From assembly GCA_903828955.1 (NCBI GenBank), contig CAIKOA010000018.1:1-64000 (forward strand): a DNA stretch of 64,000 nt, given 5' to 3'. The DNA is from an uncultured Microcaldota archaeon. GTDB lineage: Archaea > Micrarchaeota > Micrarchaeia > Anstonellales > Bilamarchaeaceae. A model generated the notes under the pieces. That model was not told the DNA's origin. It saw only the letters and a program-made list of their open reading frames with translations, and did no database searches. The position numbers and the translations under genes are program-made. This document shows, one piece after another, positions 14,774 to 23,908 of this stretch; within the stretch, counting starts at the first letter, position 1; every line of letters begins with the position of its first letter.

Positions 14774-16420
14774 CTAGAATGGAATCGGAATTATTAACGC
14801 AACTTCCCTTGCCGTCCGGAAGATAATTTTCCAGTACCAGGTGTTGCCCTTCTCAATTACTTTCAAGAGCTCCTTGAAGGCTTCCTTTTCTCCGGCACCC
14901 ATCTTGCTGTCTGAAACCTTCTTGTGCTCCTTTCCATCTACGATTGTGATTTCTTCCTGCTTTCCGATCTGCTTCTTTGCCTGCTCATACCAGGGAGGAA
15001 GCGAGCTCTTCTTCTTCCTTATTGCGGCAATGAAGTCCCTTGTCTGGACTGTCCTTTCCTTGCCGCTCTTGAAGGCCTCCCTCCACGGGATTGCAGAAGC
15101 CTCATCCACAACTGCCTTCAGGTCTGCAGAAGCATAATTCATTGTCGCAACCCCAAGGCGGAAATAAGGGATTCCTTTTGCCATGGGCCTTTTCCTGCTG
15201 TGCATTTTCAGGATTGCAATTCTTGATGTAAGGTCTGGTTCTGGAATGAATATTGCCTTGCTGAACCTTCCCGCCCTCCTCATTGCAGGGTCGACATCCC
15301 AGGGCGCGTTTGTGGCGGCGATTATGAGCACGTTCTGGTTGTTTGCTTCCACTCCGTCCATCTCGTAGAGCATCTGGTTGACGGCCATCCTCATGTACTG
15401 CTGGCCTTCCTGCTGGTCCCTTCTCCCTCCAATAGCATCGACTTCATCAAAGAAGAGGATGCACGGGGAATTCTTGCGGGCTGTCTCGAAAACCTTGTGG
15501 ATGTTCTTTTCCGTGTTACCGACATACATATCCATTAAGTCTGAAAGTTTTGCGTTTATGAATGCGGCCTGGCATTCGCCTGCGGCTGCCTTTACGATGT
15601 AGGTTTTTCCGCACCCTGGCGGGCCGTACATCAATACTCCGCCTCCGCCGAACTTCCCGTATTTGCGGGCAAGGTCCGGCTTCATCATCGGGTAAACTAC
15701 GGATTCGCGGATTTCCTCCTTCATCTTTTCCATTCCCGCGACGTCGTTGAACGTCATTTCGGGCTTCTTGAGCACTTTTATTTCCCCGCCGCTGCCCTCT
15801 TTTCCGCCTCCTCCGCCTCCTCCGCCTTCCGCAGACTGCTTCTTGCCTTTTGCGGACTCAAGGTGGCTTTTTGCCTCGGAGAGTTCGGGGCTGAGCTGGA
15901 TTGCCTTTTCGTAATCGCCTATTGCGCTATCCAAATCTCCCGCATATTCGTATGCAAGGCCCCTCAGGTGGTAGGCTTCCGCGAAGTCCGGCTTCAATTG
16001 GACCACTTTTGAGAAATCCTCAACCGCCTTTTCGTAATCTTCTAAAGAAGCGTAAGAGAGCGCCCTGTTGTAGAATGCTTTCAGGTAGTTCGGGTTGAGC
16101 ATGATTGCCTTGTCATAATCCTTGATTGCGCTCGTGTAGTCCTGTTTTCTGTAATAAGCATCTCCCTTGTTGTTGAATATGATTGGGTTCTTCGGGTCGA
16201 GTTCCGCTGCCTCGGTATAATCTGCGATTGACTTGTCGTAATTCTTCAATTGATAATAACTCAATGCGCGGTTGAAATAAGCCTCGGAGAATAATGGATT
16301 GAGAAGGATTGCCATGTTGTAGTTCTCGATTGCCTTCTCGTAGTCCCCTTTCTCATAGTGCTGGTTCGCTATCTCATAATAGCTTCCTGCATCTACTAAT
16401 TGGGGTTTTTTATCGGCCAT
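14774..16420 (-). CDS. TPR-AAA ATPase fusion
   Basis: This 548-residue protein has about five TPR repeats (residues 14-190), a Gly-rich linker (about 199-212) and one AAA+ module. The module has Walker A G-P-P-G-C-G-K-T at 266-273, Walker B L-F-F-D-E-V-D at 322-328, a sensor/Arg-finger stretch A-T-N-A-P-W-D-V-D-P-A-M-R-R-A-G-R-F (369-386) and a C-terminal helical lid. The AAA part is of the VPS4/FtsH/CDC48 classical clade. TPRs probably recruit a partner or substrate. No protease HExxH is present, so it is likely an unfoldase or remodeller. It shares a divergent promoter with the pilin-like gene. Confidence 0.85.
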   Translation of the reverse strand: MADKKPQLVDAGSYYEIANQHYEKGDYEKAIENYNMAILLNPLFSEAYFNRALSYYQLKNYDKSIADYTEAAELDPKNPIIFNNKGDAYYRKQDYTSAIKDYDKAIMLNPNYLKAFYNRALSYASLEDYEKAVEDFSKVVQLKPDFAEAYHLRGLAYEYAGDLDSAIGDYEKAIQLSPELSEAKSHLESAKGKKQSAEGGGGGGGGKEGSGGEIKVLKKPEMTFNDVAGMEKMKEEIRESVVYPMMKPDLARKYGKFGGGGVLMYGPPGCGKTYIVKAAAGECQAAFINAKLSDLMDMYVGNTEKNIHKVFETARKNSPCILFFDEVDAIGGRRDQQEGQQYMRMAVNQMLYEMDGVEANNQNVLIIAATNAPWDVDPAMRRAGRFSKAIFIPEPDLTSRIAILKMHSRKRPMAKGIPYFRLGVATMNYASADLKAVVDEASAIPWREAFKSGKERTVQTRDFIAAIRKKKSSLPPWYEQAKKQIGKQEEITIVDGKEHKKVSDSKMGAGEKEAFKELLKVIEKGNTWYWKIIFRTAREVALIIPIPF

Positions 16421-16458
16421 GAGACCACACGGAGTTAGAAAGTATTCTTCCTAAATGC

Positions 16459-16466
16459 TTATAAAT
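16459..16466. promoter_or_regulatory. TATA-like box of the pilin-like gene
   Basis: TTATAAAT is centred about 25 nt before the ATG at 16488, which indicates a leaderless mRNA. It lies about 43 nt before the divergent TPR-AAA start at 16420, so it may serve both directions. Confidence 0.5.
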
Positions 16467-16487
16467 GATTTTCTTCCCAATGATATC

Positions 16488-17015
16488 ATGAGAAACATGA
16501 AAGGCCAGGCAGCAATGGAATACCTGATGACCTATGGGTGGGCTCTTGTTGCCCTTGTCATTATTATTGCGGCCCTGATGGCAACCGGGGTTTTCAACCC
16601 TTCCTACATGGTTTCCGAGGAATGCTCGTTCCAGCCCGACCTTTCCTGCGGCTCCTATGTCCTTTATAACCAGGGGGACCAGACTTTCCTGAAATTCAGG
16701 GTGGACAATGGGCTTGGCTATGATATAAAGATAGTTAATACTAATGCAGACATTGTCGTGAAAACGCAGGGTTCTAATGCGGTTGACTGGGACCTTACGG
16801 AAGTAAGCCCGGCGCTCATAGAGCAAGGAAAAAACGCCACGGTTACACTCAGGTATACGGGGGCGCACCCGCCGCTTAAGGGAGACCTCATGAGGATGAC
16901 GGTCCAGCTCACTTACCTGAGCTGCGCGCCGGAAGTGAACCCGGACTGCGCTGAGAACACGCCAACCCATACAATAAGCGGAAGGATAGTTGCAAGGGCT
17001 GAAGAGAAAACCTAA
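16488..17015 (+). CDS. Pilin-like protein with class III signal peptide
   Basis: This 175-residue protein begins M-R-N-M-K-G-Q-A-A-M-E-Y-L followed by a hydrophobic helix. That is a class III (type IV pilin/archaellin) signal peptide, cut by an archaeal prepilin peptidase after K-G. The remainder is beta-rich with three or four Cys and looks like a small extracellular domain. The start at 16488 is favoured by the TATA-like box 25 nt upstream; an ATG at 16497 is an alternative. No pilus ATPase or platform gene is adjacent. Its 3' end overlaps the convergent HEAT gene by 4 nt. Confidence 0.8.
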   Translation: MRNMKGQAAMEYLMTYGWALVALVIIIAALMATGVFNPSYMVSEECSFQPDLSCGSYVLYNQGDQTFLKFRVDNGLGYDIKIVNTNADIVVKTQGSNAVDWDLTEVSPALIEQGKNATVTLRYTGAHPPLKGDLMRMTVQLTYLSCAPEVNPDCAENTPTHTISGRIVARAEEKT

Positions 17016-19726
17016 TAGTGCACGCCAAGTCCCCTGAGGTTTTTCTTTATCTGCCTCAATGTTTCAGTAGCTATTTTTCCTACTTCGGAATCTTGGTCAC
17101 CACGCAACTCATTAATTTTTTGTATGAGGCCGCCATATTCCCTGAAATCTATGTGGGAAACTCCTTCTCCATAGGTTTTTGGGTATAACTGGGATGCGAT
17201 GCCTTTCAACGCCAGAAGCGCATTCTTCTTTACCTGGGCATCCGGGTCATTGAGAAGAGCCCCAAACCCTTCAATCACTCCACCATATTTTCTAAGGTTT
17301 ATCGTATATGTGCGCTCGCCGCCATCAGGTATCGTCTCGCAGGAGTACGGGTAGTGGTCAAAGCAAACATATCTGCTGGTATACATATTTGCTGCGATGG
17401 TGCCTAATGCCTTTGCGGCGCTTGCCCTCACTTTAGCATCTGGATCTTTGAAGAGAACAAGCAAAGTATGGGTCATTCCGCCTAGATCTTCTCTGTTGGC
17501 TGCAACACTCAAAGCAAGTGCTCCATTTTCTCTTGCCGCTGGATTTTTGTCTGCCAAAGCGTCTGCCAAAAAGGGAACAACCCCTGAAGGGTTCTTTATG
17601 GCGGCCTTCCCCAATGCATAAGCTGCATTTTTTGATTTTACCCTGCTTTCATCTTTCAGAAGGGAACAAATCTGCGGGGCGGACTTTCCCGGGTTTCTGG
17701 CGATTATTTCACTCAAAGCATAAATGGCGTTCTCGACAACTTTGGCGTTTTCGTCTTTAAGCAATTCAACGAGTTTGCCGGGTATACGTTCATACTCCTG
17801 CGCAATGTCCGGTCCAGCATACTTGCCTTCGTCATTTTGTTTTGTTGGGAGATCACCGATCACTTTTGATGCGTTCGCACGTATCGCAGGGCTGGCATTG
17901 CTGAGGAGTTCCCCCAGATAAGGAACTATCTTTTTGGGGTTTTCTTGCGCAGCAAGCTCCAACACCTCCATTGAGCACATTACTGCATATTTATTGCTGT
18001 CACCTAAAAATTCCGAAACGTGCTTGAGAAGAGTGTCCGGATTTTTGGCAACTGCTTCTGCCAAGGGCACCTCTACGTCCAACATTTTTTCGTTCCTGAA
18101 AATTTCTCCCAGATGCGGCAATATCTCTTCTGGATTTTTCTGGGCAACATAAGCGAGGGCAACAGAGGAGCTTTTGCTGGCAAAACCATACTCGTCCTTC
18201 GGGTTGTCTTCGTTTTTATGAAGGGATTCCAGGCGGCTTATTATGCCCGGGTATTTGCTCAGGTCGACTTTCTCTGCCGCATACCCAAGCGCCCTTGCGG
18301 CATTTTTTCTAACATCAGGATTTTCGTCATTCAATAGCTTCCCCAGCCGCTCCACTATTACCGGGTATTTGCCTAGGTCGGTTTTCCCGCAAACTGAACC
18401 AAGCGCTTCCGCAGCGCTGGCCCTTACAAGAGGGTCGCCATCTAAGAGCAGCCTCCCCAGAGCATCAATGATGCCAGGGTATTTGCTGAGGTCTATCCCC
18501 GAGTATCGTTGGTAGCGCACACCCCTGATGCCAAAACGATCTATATCCCGTGTTCTTGATGCGGAAGCAAGCACATCGGCCGCAAGAGACCTGACTCTGG
18601 AGTTCTCATCTCCCAAAAGTTTCCCTATCTTCTCTATTGCGCCCTTGTACTTGCTTAAATCTACTGCGGGATAATAAATTTGATATTGCTCGAATCCCAT
18701 GCTATCCTCCTGTACATATACGTGGAGTTCTGATATGTTCAAAAGCAAAATCAGGGCGGTTGATTTTACCGCAGCGTTACTGTCATCCAAAAGATTCAGC
18801 AAAGGCGCTGCTAGATCCTGAGGCTTCTTGGAGTCATAGCAGCCGCTTTTCAGCGCTTCTTCTGCGCTCCTGGCCACTTTTTGGTCTTCATTCTTGATCA
18901 ATTCGGCAAAGAATGGGATAAATAACCCGGGGTTCCGCTTTATTGCTTCGCTAGATTCCGTTTTCAGGCGCATTGCCATGTCTGCGCTTCCTTTCTCTAG
19001 CAGCCCCTTAAGGCGTGGCAATAAGACATCCGGGTTTTTTTCTGCAGCCCTCCAGAGCGCTTCGGCGGCCTTATGTGAGGCTATGAGAGCATCTTCAGAT
19101 GATGCCTTTTCTTCGTATCCTGCTAGGTTTCCCAGTGATCCCAAAACTCCATCATATCTGCTAATATCTACTCTTGCAGCAGCATTGCCAAGCGCTTCTG
19201 CCGCAGCCAGCCTAACTTCGGGTTTTTCATCTTTCAATAAATCCCTGAATTTGTAGATAATATCGTCATATCTTGCAACCGCATCCCTGCTCAAATTTGC
19301 GGAGCCGAAAGCCAGCGCAGCGCCTCCTCTAACAAGAGGATTTGTATCCTCCAAGAGGCCGGCGAGATAGGGGGTGGCGCTCTCCGGGTTTTTTTCTGCG
19401 GCGATTGCGAAGGATTTTATTGCGTATTTTCTCAGCAAAACGTCTTCGCTTCCTAGGAGTTCCGCAAATTTCTGCATTCCCTCCTTGCACTTTCCAAGCT
19501 CGCCCATGTCTTCCGGCTTAGGGTCATAGGCGGACTTATAAAATTGCTTTGGTGAATCGAATCTTGCGCATAAAAGTGACGTACAACTCACAGAACTAAA
19601 AACTAAAGCGGAAGCCAAAGCCCCTGCCAAAATTCCGTATTTGATTCCTAGTGATTTTATCCTTCCCTTATCTGGATTAGCTGGGCGCTCAACCTGCTTT
19701 TCACGCTTGAATGCTTCATCTCCCAT
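17012..19726 (-). CDS. Membrane-anchored HEAT-repeat protein
   Basis: This 904-residue protein has a short charged N-terminus, one hydrophobic segment (about 28-48) ending S-S-V-S-C-T-S that could be a lipobox, then HEAT/armadillo-like repeats to the end. The recurring unit is about 35-40 residues with L-L-x-D-x-N-P-x-V-R-x-x-A-A-x-A-L-G. Many units also contain a K-Y-P/G-G-I-I-x-x-L-G segment. Such solenoids are protein-binding scaffolds, here probably outside the cell or at the membrane. The start ATG has a GGTG ribosome binding site. Its partner is unknown. Confidence 0.75.
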   Translation of the reverse strand: MGDEAFKREKQVERPANPDKGRIKSLGIKYGILAGALASALVFSSVSCTSLLCARFDSPKQFYKSAYDPKPEDMGELGKCKEGMQKFAELLGSEDVLLRKYAIKSFAIAAEKNPESATPYLAGLLEDTNPLVRGGAALAFGSANLSRDAVARYDDIIYKFRDLLKDEKPEVRLAAAEALGNAAARVDISRYDGVLGSLGNLAGYEEKASSEDALIASHKAAEALWRAAEKNPDVLLPRLKGLLEKGSADMAMRLKTESSEAIKRNPGLFIPFFAELIKNEDQKVARSAEEALKSGCYDSKKPQDLAAPLLNLLDDSNAAVKSTALILLLNISELHVYVQEDSMGFEQYQIYYPAVDLSKYKGAIEKIGKLLGDENSRVRSLAADVLASASRTRDIDRFGIRGVRYQRYSGIDLSKYPGIIDALGRLLLDGDPLVRASAAEALGSVCGKTDLGKYPVIVERLGKLLNDENPDVRKNAARALGYAAEKVDLSKYPGIISRLESLHKNEDNPKDEYGFASKSSSVALAYVAQKNPEEILPHLGEIFRNEKMLDVEVPLAEAVAKNPDTLLKHVSEFLGDSNKYAVMCSMEVLELAAQENPKKIVPYLGELLSNASPAIRANASKVIGDLPTKQNDEGKYAGPDIAQEYERIPGKLVELLKDENAKVVENAIYALSEIIARNPGKSAPQICSLLKDESRVKSKNAAYALGKAAIKNPSGVVPFLADALADKNPAARENGALALSVAANREDLGGMTHTLLVLFKDPDAKVRASAAKALGTIAANMYTSRYVCFDHYPYSCETIPDGGERTYTINLRKYGGVIEGFGALLNDPDAQVKKNALLALKGIASQLYPKTYGEGVSHIDFREYGGLIQKINELRGDQDSEVGKIATETLRQIKKNLRGLGVHY

Positions 19727-19802
19727 CCACTACACCGGACTATAACTATCCCAGAAACTACTTAAAAAGCCATCGGTTAGCACAGAAACGCGGAAAATGC
19801 GT

Positions 19803-22136
19803 TCAGGAATGCACTTCCAGTTCCCCTTTTTCCGTTTTTAGTTCTTTTACCCTTGCGATCTGCTTTATTTCCTCAATCAATTCCGCGCTTATTTCCGTAT
19901 GGTAGCGGACAGTGAGCTTTTCCATTTCCGCTCCCTGCGATAGCCGGTTTGTTGCCTTGAACTGCCTTATTGCGGAAACTATTTCCCGCATTCCGGAAAC
20001 CTTTTGGTAATCGCCGCTGAAGCGGGCGCTTACTTTTGGCCAGGGGGCAAAGCAGATGCTATGCCCTTCCCTTGCCTTGTACATTTCCTGGTAGAGTTCC
20101 TCTGCAATGAAGGGAGAAATGGGTGCAAGCAATTTCAGGAAGGAATAGAAAACTTCACTCAATACATATTGTGCTGCCCTCTTGGAATCCTCGTCCGTCC
20201 CGTAAATCCTGTATTTCACATATTCTAAATAATCATCGCAGAACTCATGCCAGAAGAAATCCTGCAGCCTCTTTATGCACCTGTGGAATTCATACCTTTC
20301 CATCGCATCCGTGCATTCCTCAATAGTTAAATTGAGGGATTCGAGCATCCATTTATCCACTGCCCTCAGTTCAGGTTTGGAGCCATCGTATCCCTCTAAG
20401 CTTTTTTCCATGAATTTTGCCGCATTCCATATTTTTGTAAGGAAGGATTTTGCGAACTTGATATCCTCATAGGAGAAGGGGCGGTCCTTTGCCATTGCCC
20501 CGCTCATTGCCGCCCACTGCCGGAGTGCATCCGCAGGGTATTCTTTCAGCAATTCCGTGGGCTGGATTACATTCCCCAGGGATTTGCTCATCTTCTTTCC
20601 ATCCGGGGCAAGCACGTTTCCATTCAGGAGAACGGTATCCCAGGGCTTCTTGCCCGTAATTCCGACCCCTGAGCGGTAAATTGTATAGAATGCCCAGGTG
20701 CGGACTATTTCCACTCCCTGCGGGCGAAGAGAAGAAGGGTAGAATTTCTCCCATCCTTTATTTGGCCAGCCCGCAACAATTAGCGGGGTAATTGAGGAAT
20801 CAACCCAGCAATCCAGAACGGATTCCTCAGCCTTCATCATTCCTCCGCAGGGGCACTTCTTCTCCGGAGCCTTATCCGGGTAAAAGGGAAGCGAATCCGC
20901 CTTTGCGGTATGCCCGCATTTCTCGCAATAATAGAAGGGAATTGGCGTTCCGAAATACCTCTGCCTGGAAATGACCCAGTCCCACTCTGCTCCGTCCACC
21001 CAATCAGTTAGGTAGGAAATTCCGAAAGAGGGAACCCATTCGATTTGCTTCGCCATCTCCTTTACTTCTTCCCTGTGCTTGGTGATGTCTGCAAACCACT
21101 GGTGGGAAAGCGCGAATTCGATTGGCGTTTTGCACCTATCGTGAACCTTGACTACCTGCTGCTGCTTTTCCTGCTTTACAATTTTTCCCTCAGCTTTTAG
21201 TTTTTCAATCAGCTTCAATTTCGCTTCCGCAGGTGCGAGGCCGTTGAATTCCCCCGCCCCTGTCATTTTTCCGTGCGAATCGATTACGGAGATTATTGGG
21301 AGCTTGTACCTGTATGCCCAAATGATGTCCTGCTTGTCTCCGAAAGTGCAGACCATCAGGAGGCCGGTTCCATATTCCTTGTCCACATCTTTATCCGGGA
21401 TTGCCTTCACTTTCTTTCCGAGTGCGGTTGTGATCTCTTTTCCTTCCAGATGAGTATAACGCTCATCGCTCGGGTGATACATTACTGCAACGCATGCGTA
21501 CATGAGTTCAGGGCGCGTGGTTGCAATTATCAAATCTTCTCCTTTCGGGCCGGTGAATATAACGTGGTTCAGGATTGTCTCGCGCTCAAGATCCTCAGTG
21601 TCTGTTTTTGCAAGCGCGCTCCTGCACTTATAGCACCAGAAAACCGGGTGCTCTCCGCGGTAAATCATCTCCTTATCATACATTAAGTGGAGGGATTTCT
21701 GCACGGTTTCGTGGTAAGTGGGGTCCATGGTGCGGTATTGGCGCGCCCAGTCCGGGGAAAAACCCATCCTGACCATGGATTCGTGCATCTTTGCGATCAT
21801 GAGTTCGCTCCATTCAACGCATTTCTGCCTGAATTCCTCCCTCGGGAGCCTTCCGTATTTCTTCTCAACCTTGGTTTCGGTCGGAAACCCTTGCGTATCC
21901 CAGCCCTGCGGGTAGAATACATTGAAGCCCTGCATCCTTTTGTAGCGGGCAACGAAGTCAAAATACGAATAGGAAAGGGAATGCCCCATGTGGAGCTCTC
22001 CGCTCGTAAATGGCGGGGGAGTGTCTATTGAATAGATTGGCTTTGGGGAACTCTCATCAAACCTGAAGGTATGGTCTTCCTCCCATTTCTTCTGCCATTT
22101 TTCCTCTATTGCGCTTGTGAACCTTTGCTCTAACAT
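19803..22136 (-). CDS. valS: Valyl-tRNA synthetase
   Basis: This 777-residue class I synthetase has the HIGH-equivalent H-M-G-H after P-P-P-F-T-S-G, the K-M-S-K-S-L-G-N-V motif, an editing (CP1) domain with T-T-R-P-E-L, and zinc-binding Cys pairs (C-E-K-C, C-P-C-G-G). D-T-Q-G-F-P-T-E and the overall pattern fit archaeal ValRS better than IleRS, and a separate clear IleRS is present at 27,946. It is shorter than many archaeal ValRS (850-890), mainly at the C-terminus, in line with a compact genome. The start has a GGTGA ribosome binding site. Confidence 0.93.
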   Translation of the reverse strand: MLEQRFTSAIEEKWQKKWEEDHTFRFDESSPKPIYSIDTPPPFTSGELHMGHSLSYSYFDFVARYKRMQGFNVFYPQGWDTQGFPTETKVEKKYGRLPREEFRQKCVEWSELMIAKMHESMVRMGFSPDWARQYRTMDPTYHETVQKSLHLMYDKEMIYRGEHPVFWCYKCRSALAKTDTEDLERETILNHVIFTGPKGEDLIIATTRPELMYACVAVMYHPSDERYTHLEGKEITTALGKKVKAIPDKDVDKEYGTGLLMVCTFGDKQDIIWAYRYKLPIISVIDSHGKMTGAGEFNGLAPAEAKLKLIEKLKAEGKIVKQEKQQQVVKVHDRCKTPIEFALSHQWFADITKHREEVKEMAKQIEWVPSFGISYLTDWVDGAEWDWVISRQRYFGTPIPFYYCEKCGHTAKADSLPFYPDKAPEKKCPCGGMMKAEESVLDCWVDSSITPLIVAGWPNKGWEKFYPSSLRPQGVEIVRTWAFYTIYRSGVGITGKKPWDTVLLNGNVLAPDGKKMSKSLGNVIQPTELLKEYPADALRQWAAMSGAMAKDRPFSYEDIKFAKSFLTKIWNAAKFMEKSLEGYDGSKPELRAVDKWMLESLNLTIEECTDAMERYEFHRCIKRLQDFFWHEFCDDYLEYVKYRIYGTDEDSKRAAQYVLSEVFYSFLKLLAPISPFIAEELYQEMYKAREGHSICFAPWPKVSARFSGDYQKVSGMREIVSAIRQFKATNRLSQGAEMEKLTVRYHTEISAELIEEIKQIARVKELKTEKGELEVHS

Positions 22137-22221
22137 GAAATTTCACCGAAATAATAGGAAAAGTATTGCCTGTTTAGATTTTAAAAGTAGCGTCCCTGGA
22201 AGGAAAAGAAATGCGGCCGCT

Positions 22222-23061
22222 TTAGAGGCGCGCCTTCCGTTTTTCTTCGGGCTTCGGCCCGGCAAGCTTCTGCAGTTCGTGGTCTGCAGCGGATGCTATT
22301 TTTGCAGCGCCGTTGAGCATCGGGAGCTCCTTGTAGAGCGCTTTCACCTCTATGAGTGCGTCTATCGCAGCCGGGGTGCCGAAGGTCCCCAGGGCCCTTA
22401 CCGCTTCGCGCCTCGCAGCTTCCGAAAGGCGGTGGTTTTTTGCGATCTGGTTCAGCGAACTTATTGCGGCCGTCCCTTTCTTGCTTATTATCTGCACCAC
22501 ATATATCTCGTCACTGTCTGATGGCGCGCTCTCCAGCCTCTGTTTCAGGTCCACGGGGTCCAGGTTAAGCTGGGGCACCAAGTTTCTCGGGACTCTCCGG
22601 AGCTCTATGCTGGCGCGCGCCTTGGAGATTTCGGATTTCAGCCCGGGGTCCTTTATGTCCGCGGAATCCCCCTCGCAACGCAACTGGAGAGTTATGAGGT
22701 AGTCCCTCGCCTCTGAGCTGTTCATCTTTCCCAATTCCCTTACCGCGTCGATTTGGGCGGATGCCTTTCCTTCGGCCTGTTTGAACTGGGCCTTAAGCCT
22801 CCCTATCCTGGCCCCCTCATCACCTGCAAGCAGCATTTCCACATTTTCAAGAGCCCTGGAGATTTCGGATTTGAGCCTGGGGTTTGTAATGGAGCCGTCC
22901 TCGCACCTGCCTTGCAGCTCGCCTAGATACTTTCTGGCGCCTATGCTGTTTATTTTTCCAAGTTCCCTTACTGTGTCGATTTCGGCGGATACCTTTCCTT
23001 CGGCCTGCTCAAATTGGGCCCTGAGCAGATTTACCTTAGTTGAATCCTCCGGATCCGCCAT
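22222..23061 (-). CDS. Helical protein with duplicated 80-residue units and a HEAT-like end
   Basis: This 279-residue soluble protein carries a tandem duplication. Residues about 9-78 and 85-155 match closely, each with Q-A-E-G-K-x-S-A-x-I-D, V-R-E-L-G-K-x-N-S, then L-x-x-R-C-E and K-S-E-I-S-x-A. The last third has a HEAT-like A-R-R-E-A-V-R-A-L-G-T-F-G-T-P-A-A-I-D-A-L unit. No enzyme motif is seen. The ATG has a CAGGTGAG ribosome binding site. It may belong to the HEAT-like scaffolds frequent in this window. The function is unknown. Confidence 0.6.
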   Translation of the reverse strand: MADPEDSTKVNLLRAQFEQAEGKVSAEIDTVRELGKINSIGARKYLGELQGRCEDGSITNPRLKSEISRALENVEMLLAGDEGARIGRLKAQFKQAEGKASAQIDAVRELGKMNSSEARDYLITLQLRCEGDSADIKDPGLKSEISKARASIELRRVPRNLVPQLNLDPVDLKQRLESAPSDSDEIYVVQIISKKGTAAISSLNQIAKNHRLSEAARREAVRALGTFGTPAAIDALIEVKALYKELPMLNGAAKIASAADHELQKLAGPKPEEKRKARL

Positions 23062-23121
23062 AGGCTCACCTGCCTATTTTTGGATGCAAGAATATTTATG
23101 GATTCGCAAGAATGCGCGGGC

Positions 23122-23886
23122 TCAGAATTGTTCGGAAGAGATTCGCATACCGTCCAATGCCGCAACCGTCTTAACTCCGGTCTCCTCTTCGATCTCCTGG
23201 GCCTTCTTTTCAGCCGGGTATTGCTGCATCTTCATTCCCATGTGCGTGAGCACTGCGAGCTTGGGCTGGATTCTTCCAATTAAAGCAGACGCCTCTTCAG
23301 AAGTAAGGTGCCCTTTATACTGGTCTTCATCCGGCTTCATTGCATTCAGGATGAGCAAATCGCACCCATCGTATGCCTCTTCCATTCCCTCGTATTTTTC
23401 CGTATCCCCAGTATACCCTATTTTCTTCCCGTCCATTTCCAGAATAAAGCCGAATGCAGGGAATTCCTCATGCACTCCCTTCTTGAAGAAGAATTTCCCG
23501 CCTTCGAACTCGTATTCCTTTCCTGGGAGCGCCTTCACAACCTTTTCAAGCCGCGAATAATGGAAAACGCTTATGCGGGGCCCATTGGTGCTCCCTTCAA
23601 GAAAATCCGAAGCAGCAATCAGAGTGCCTTTCTTCTCAAGCCCGTAGTGGCTCATTCCCTCAATCAGTACTGCTGCATCACCTGAGTGGTCAATGTGGCA
23701 GTGGGTAACCACCATAATGTCGGTTTTGAGGGGGCTCAAATTATTGTTCTTCATTGCAATAAGCGCACCGGGGCCTGGGTCAACTTGGATGTTCTTTGTT
23801 CCGGAGATTATGAATCCTCCGGTGCCGCGCACCTGGTTGATGAGGTTTATCCTGCCCCCTCCGGTGCCCAGAAATACTACTTCCAT
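23122..23886 (-). CDS. MBL-fold metallohydrolase
   Basis: This 254-residue metallo-beta-lactamase-fold protein starts M-E-V-V-F-L-G-T-G-G-G and has the metal motif T-H-C-H-I-D-H-S-G-D around residue 60, later D-C-D-L-L-I-L-N-A and a final T-H-M-G-M. This is the general RNase Z/lactonase-like arrangement; the substrate is not clear. The start at 23886 is supported by a TATA-like TTATAAAT (23909-23916) 26 nt upstream, which overlaps the stop codon of the upstream tRNA-thiolation gene. It is therefore probably leaderless with its own promoter. Confidence 0.85.
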   Translation of the reverse strand: MEVVFLGTGGGRINLINQVRGTGGFIISGTKNIQVDPGPGALIAMKNNNLSPLKTDIMVVTHCHIDHSGDAAVLIEGMSHYGLEKKGTLIAASDFLEGSTNGPRISVFHYSRLEKVVKALPGKEYEFEGGKFFFKKGVHEEFPAFGFILEMDGKKIGYTGDTEKYEGMEEAYDGCDLLILNAMKPDEDQYKGHLTSEEASALIGRIQPKLAVLTHMGMKMQQYPAEKKAQEIEEETGVKTVAALDGMRISSEQF

Positions 23887-23908
23887 CAAATGAGTATAGA
23901 AAGGGAAA

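Noticed and set aside
19803-22136. Second isoleucyl-tRNA synthetase
   Set aside because: A complete IleRS is present at 27946; the active-site and editing pattern here fits archaeal ValRS better.
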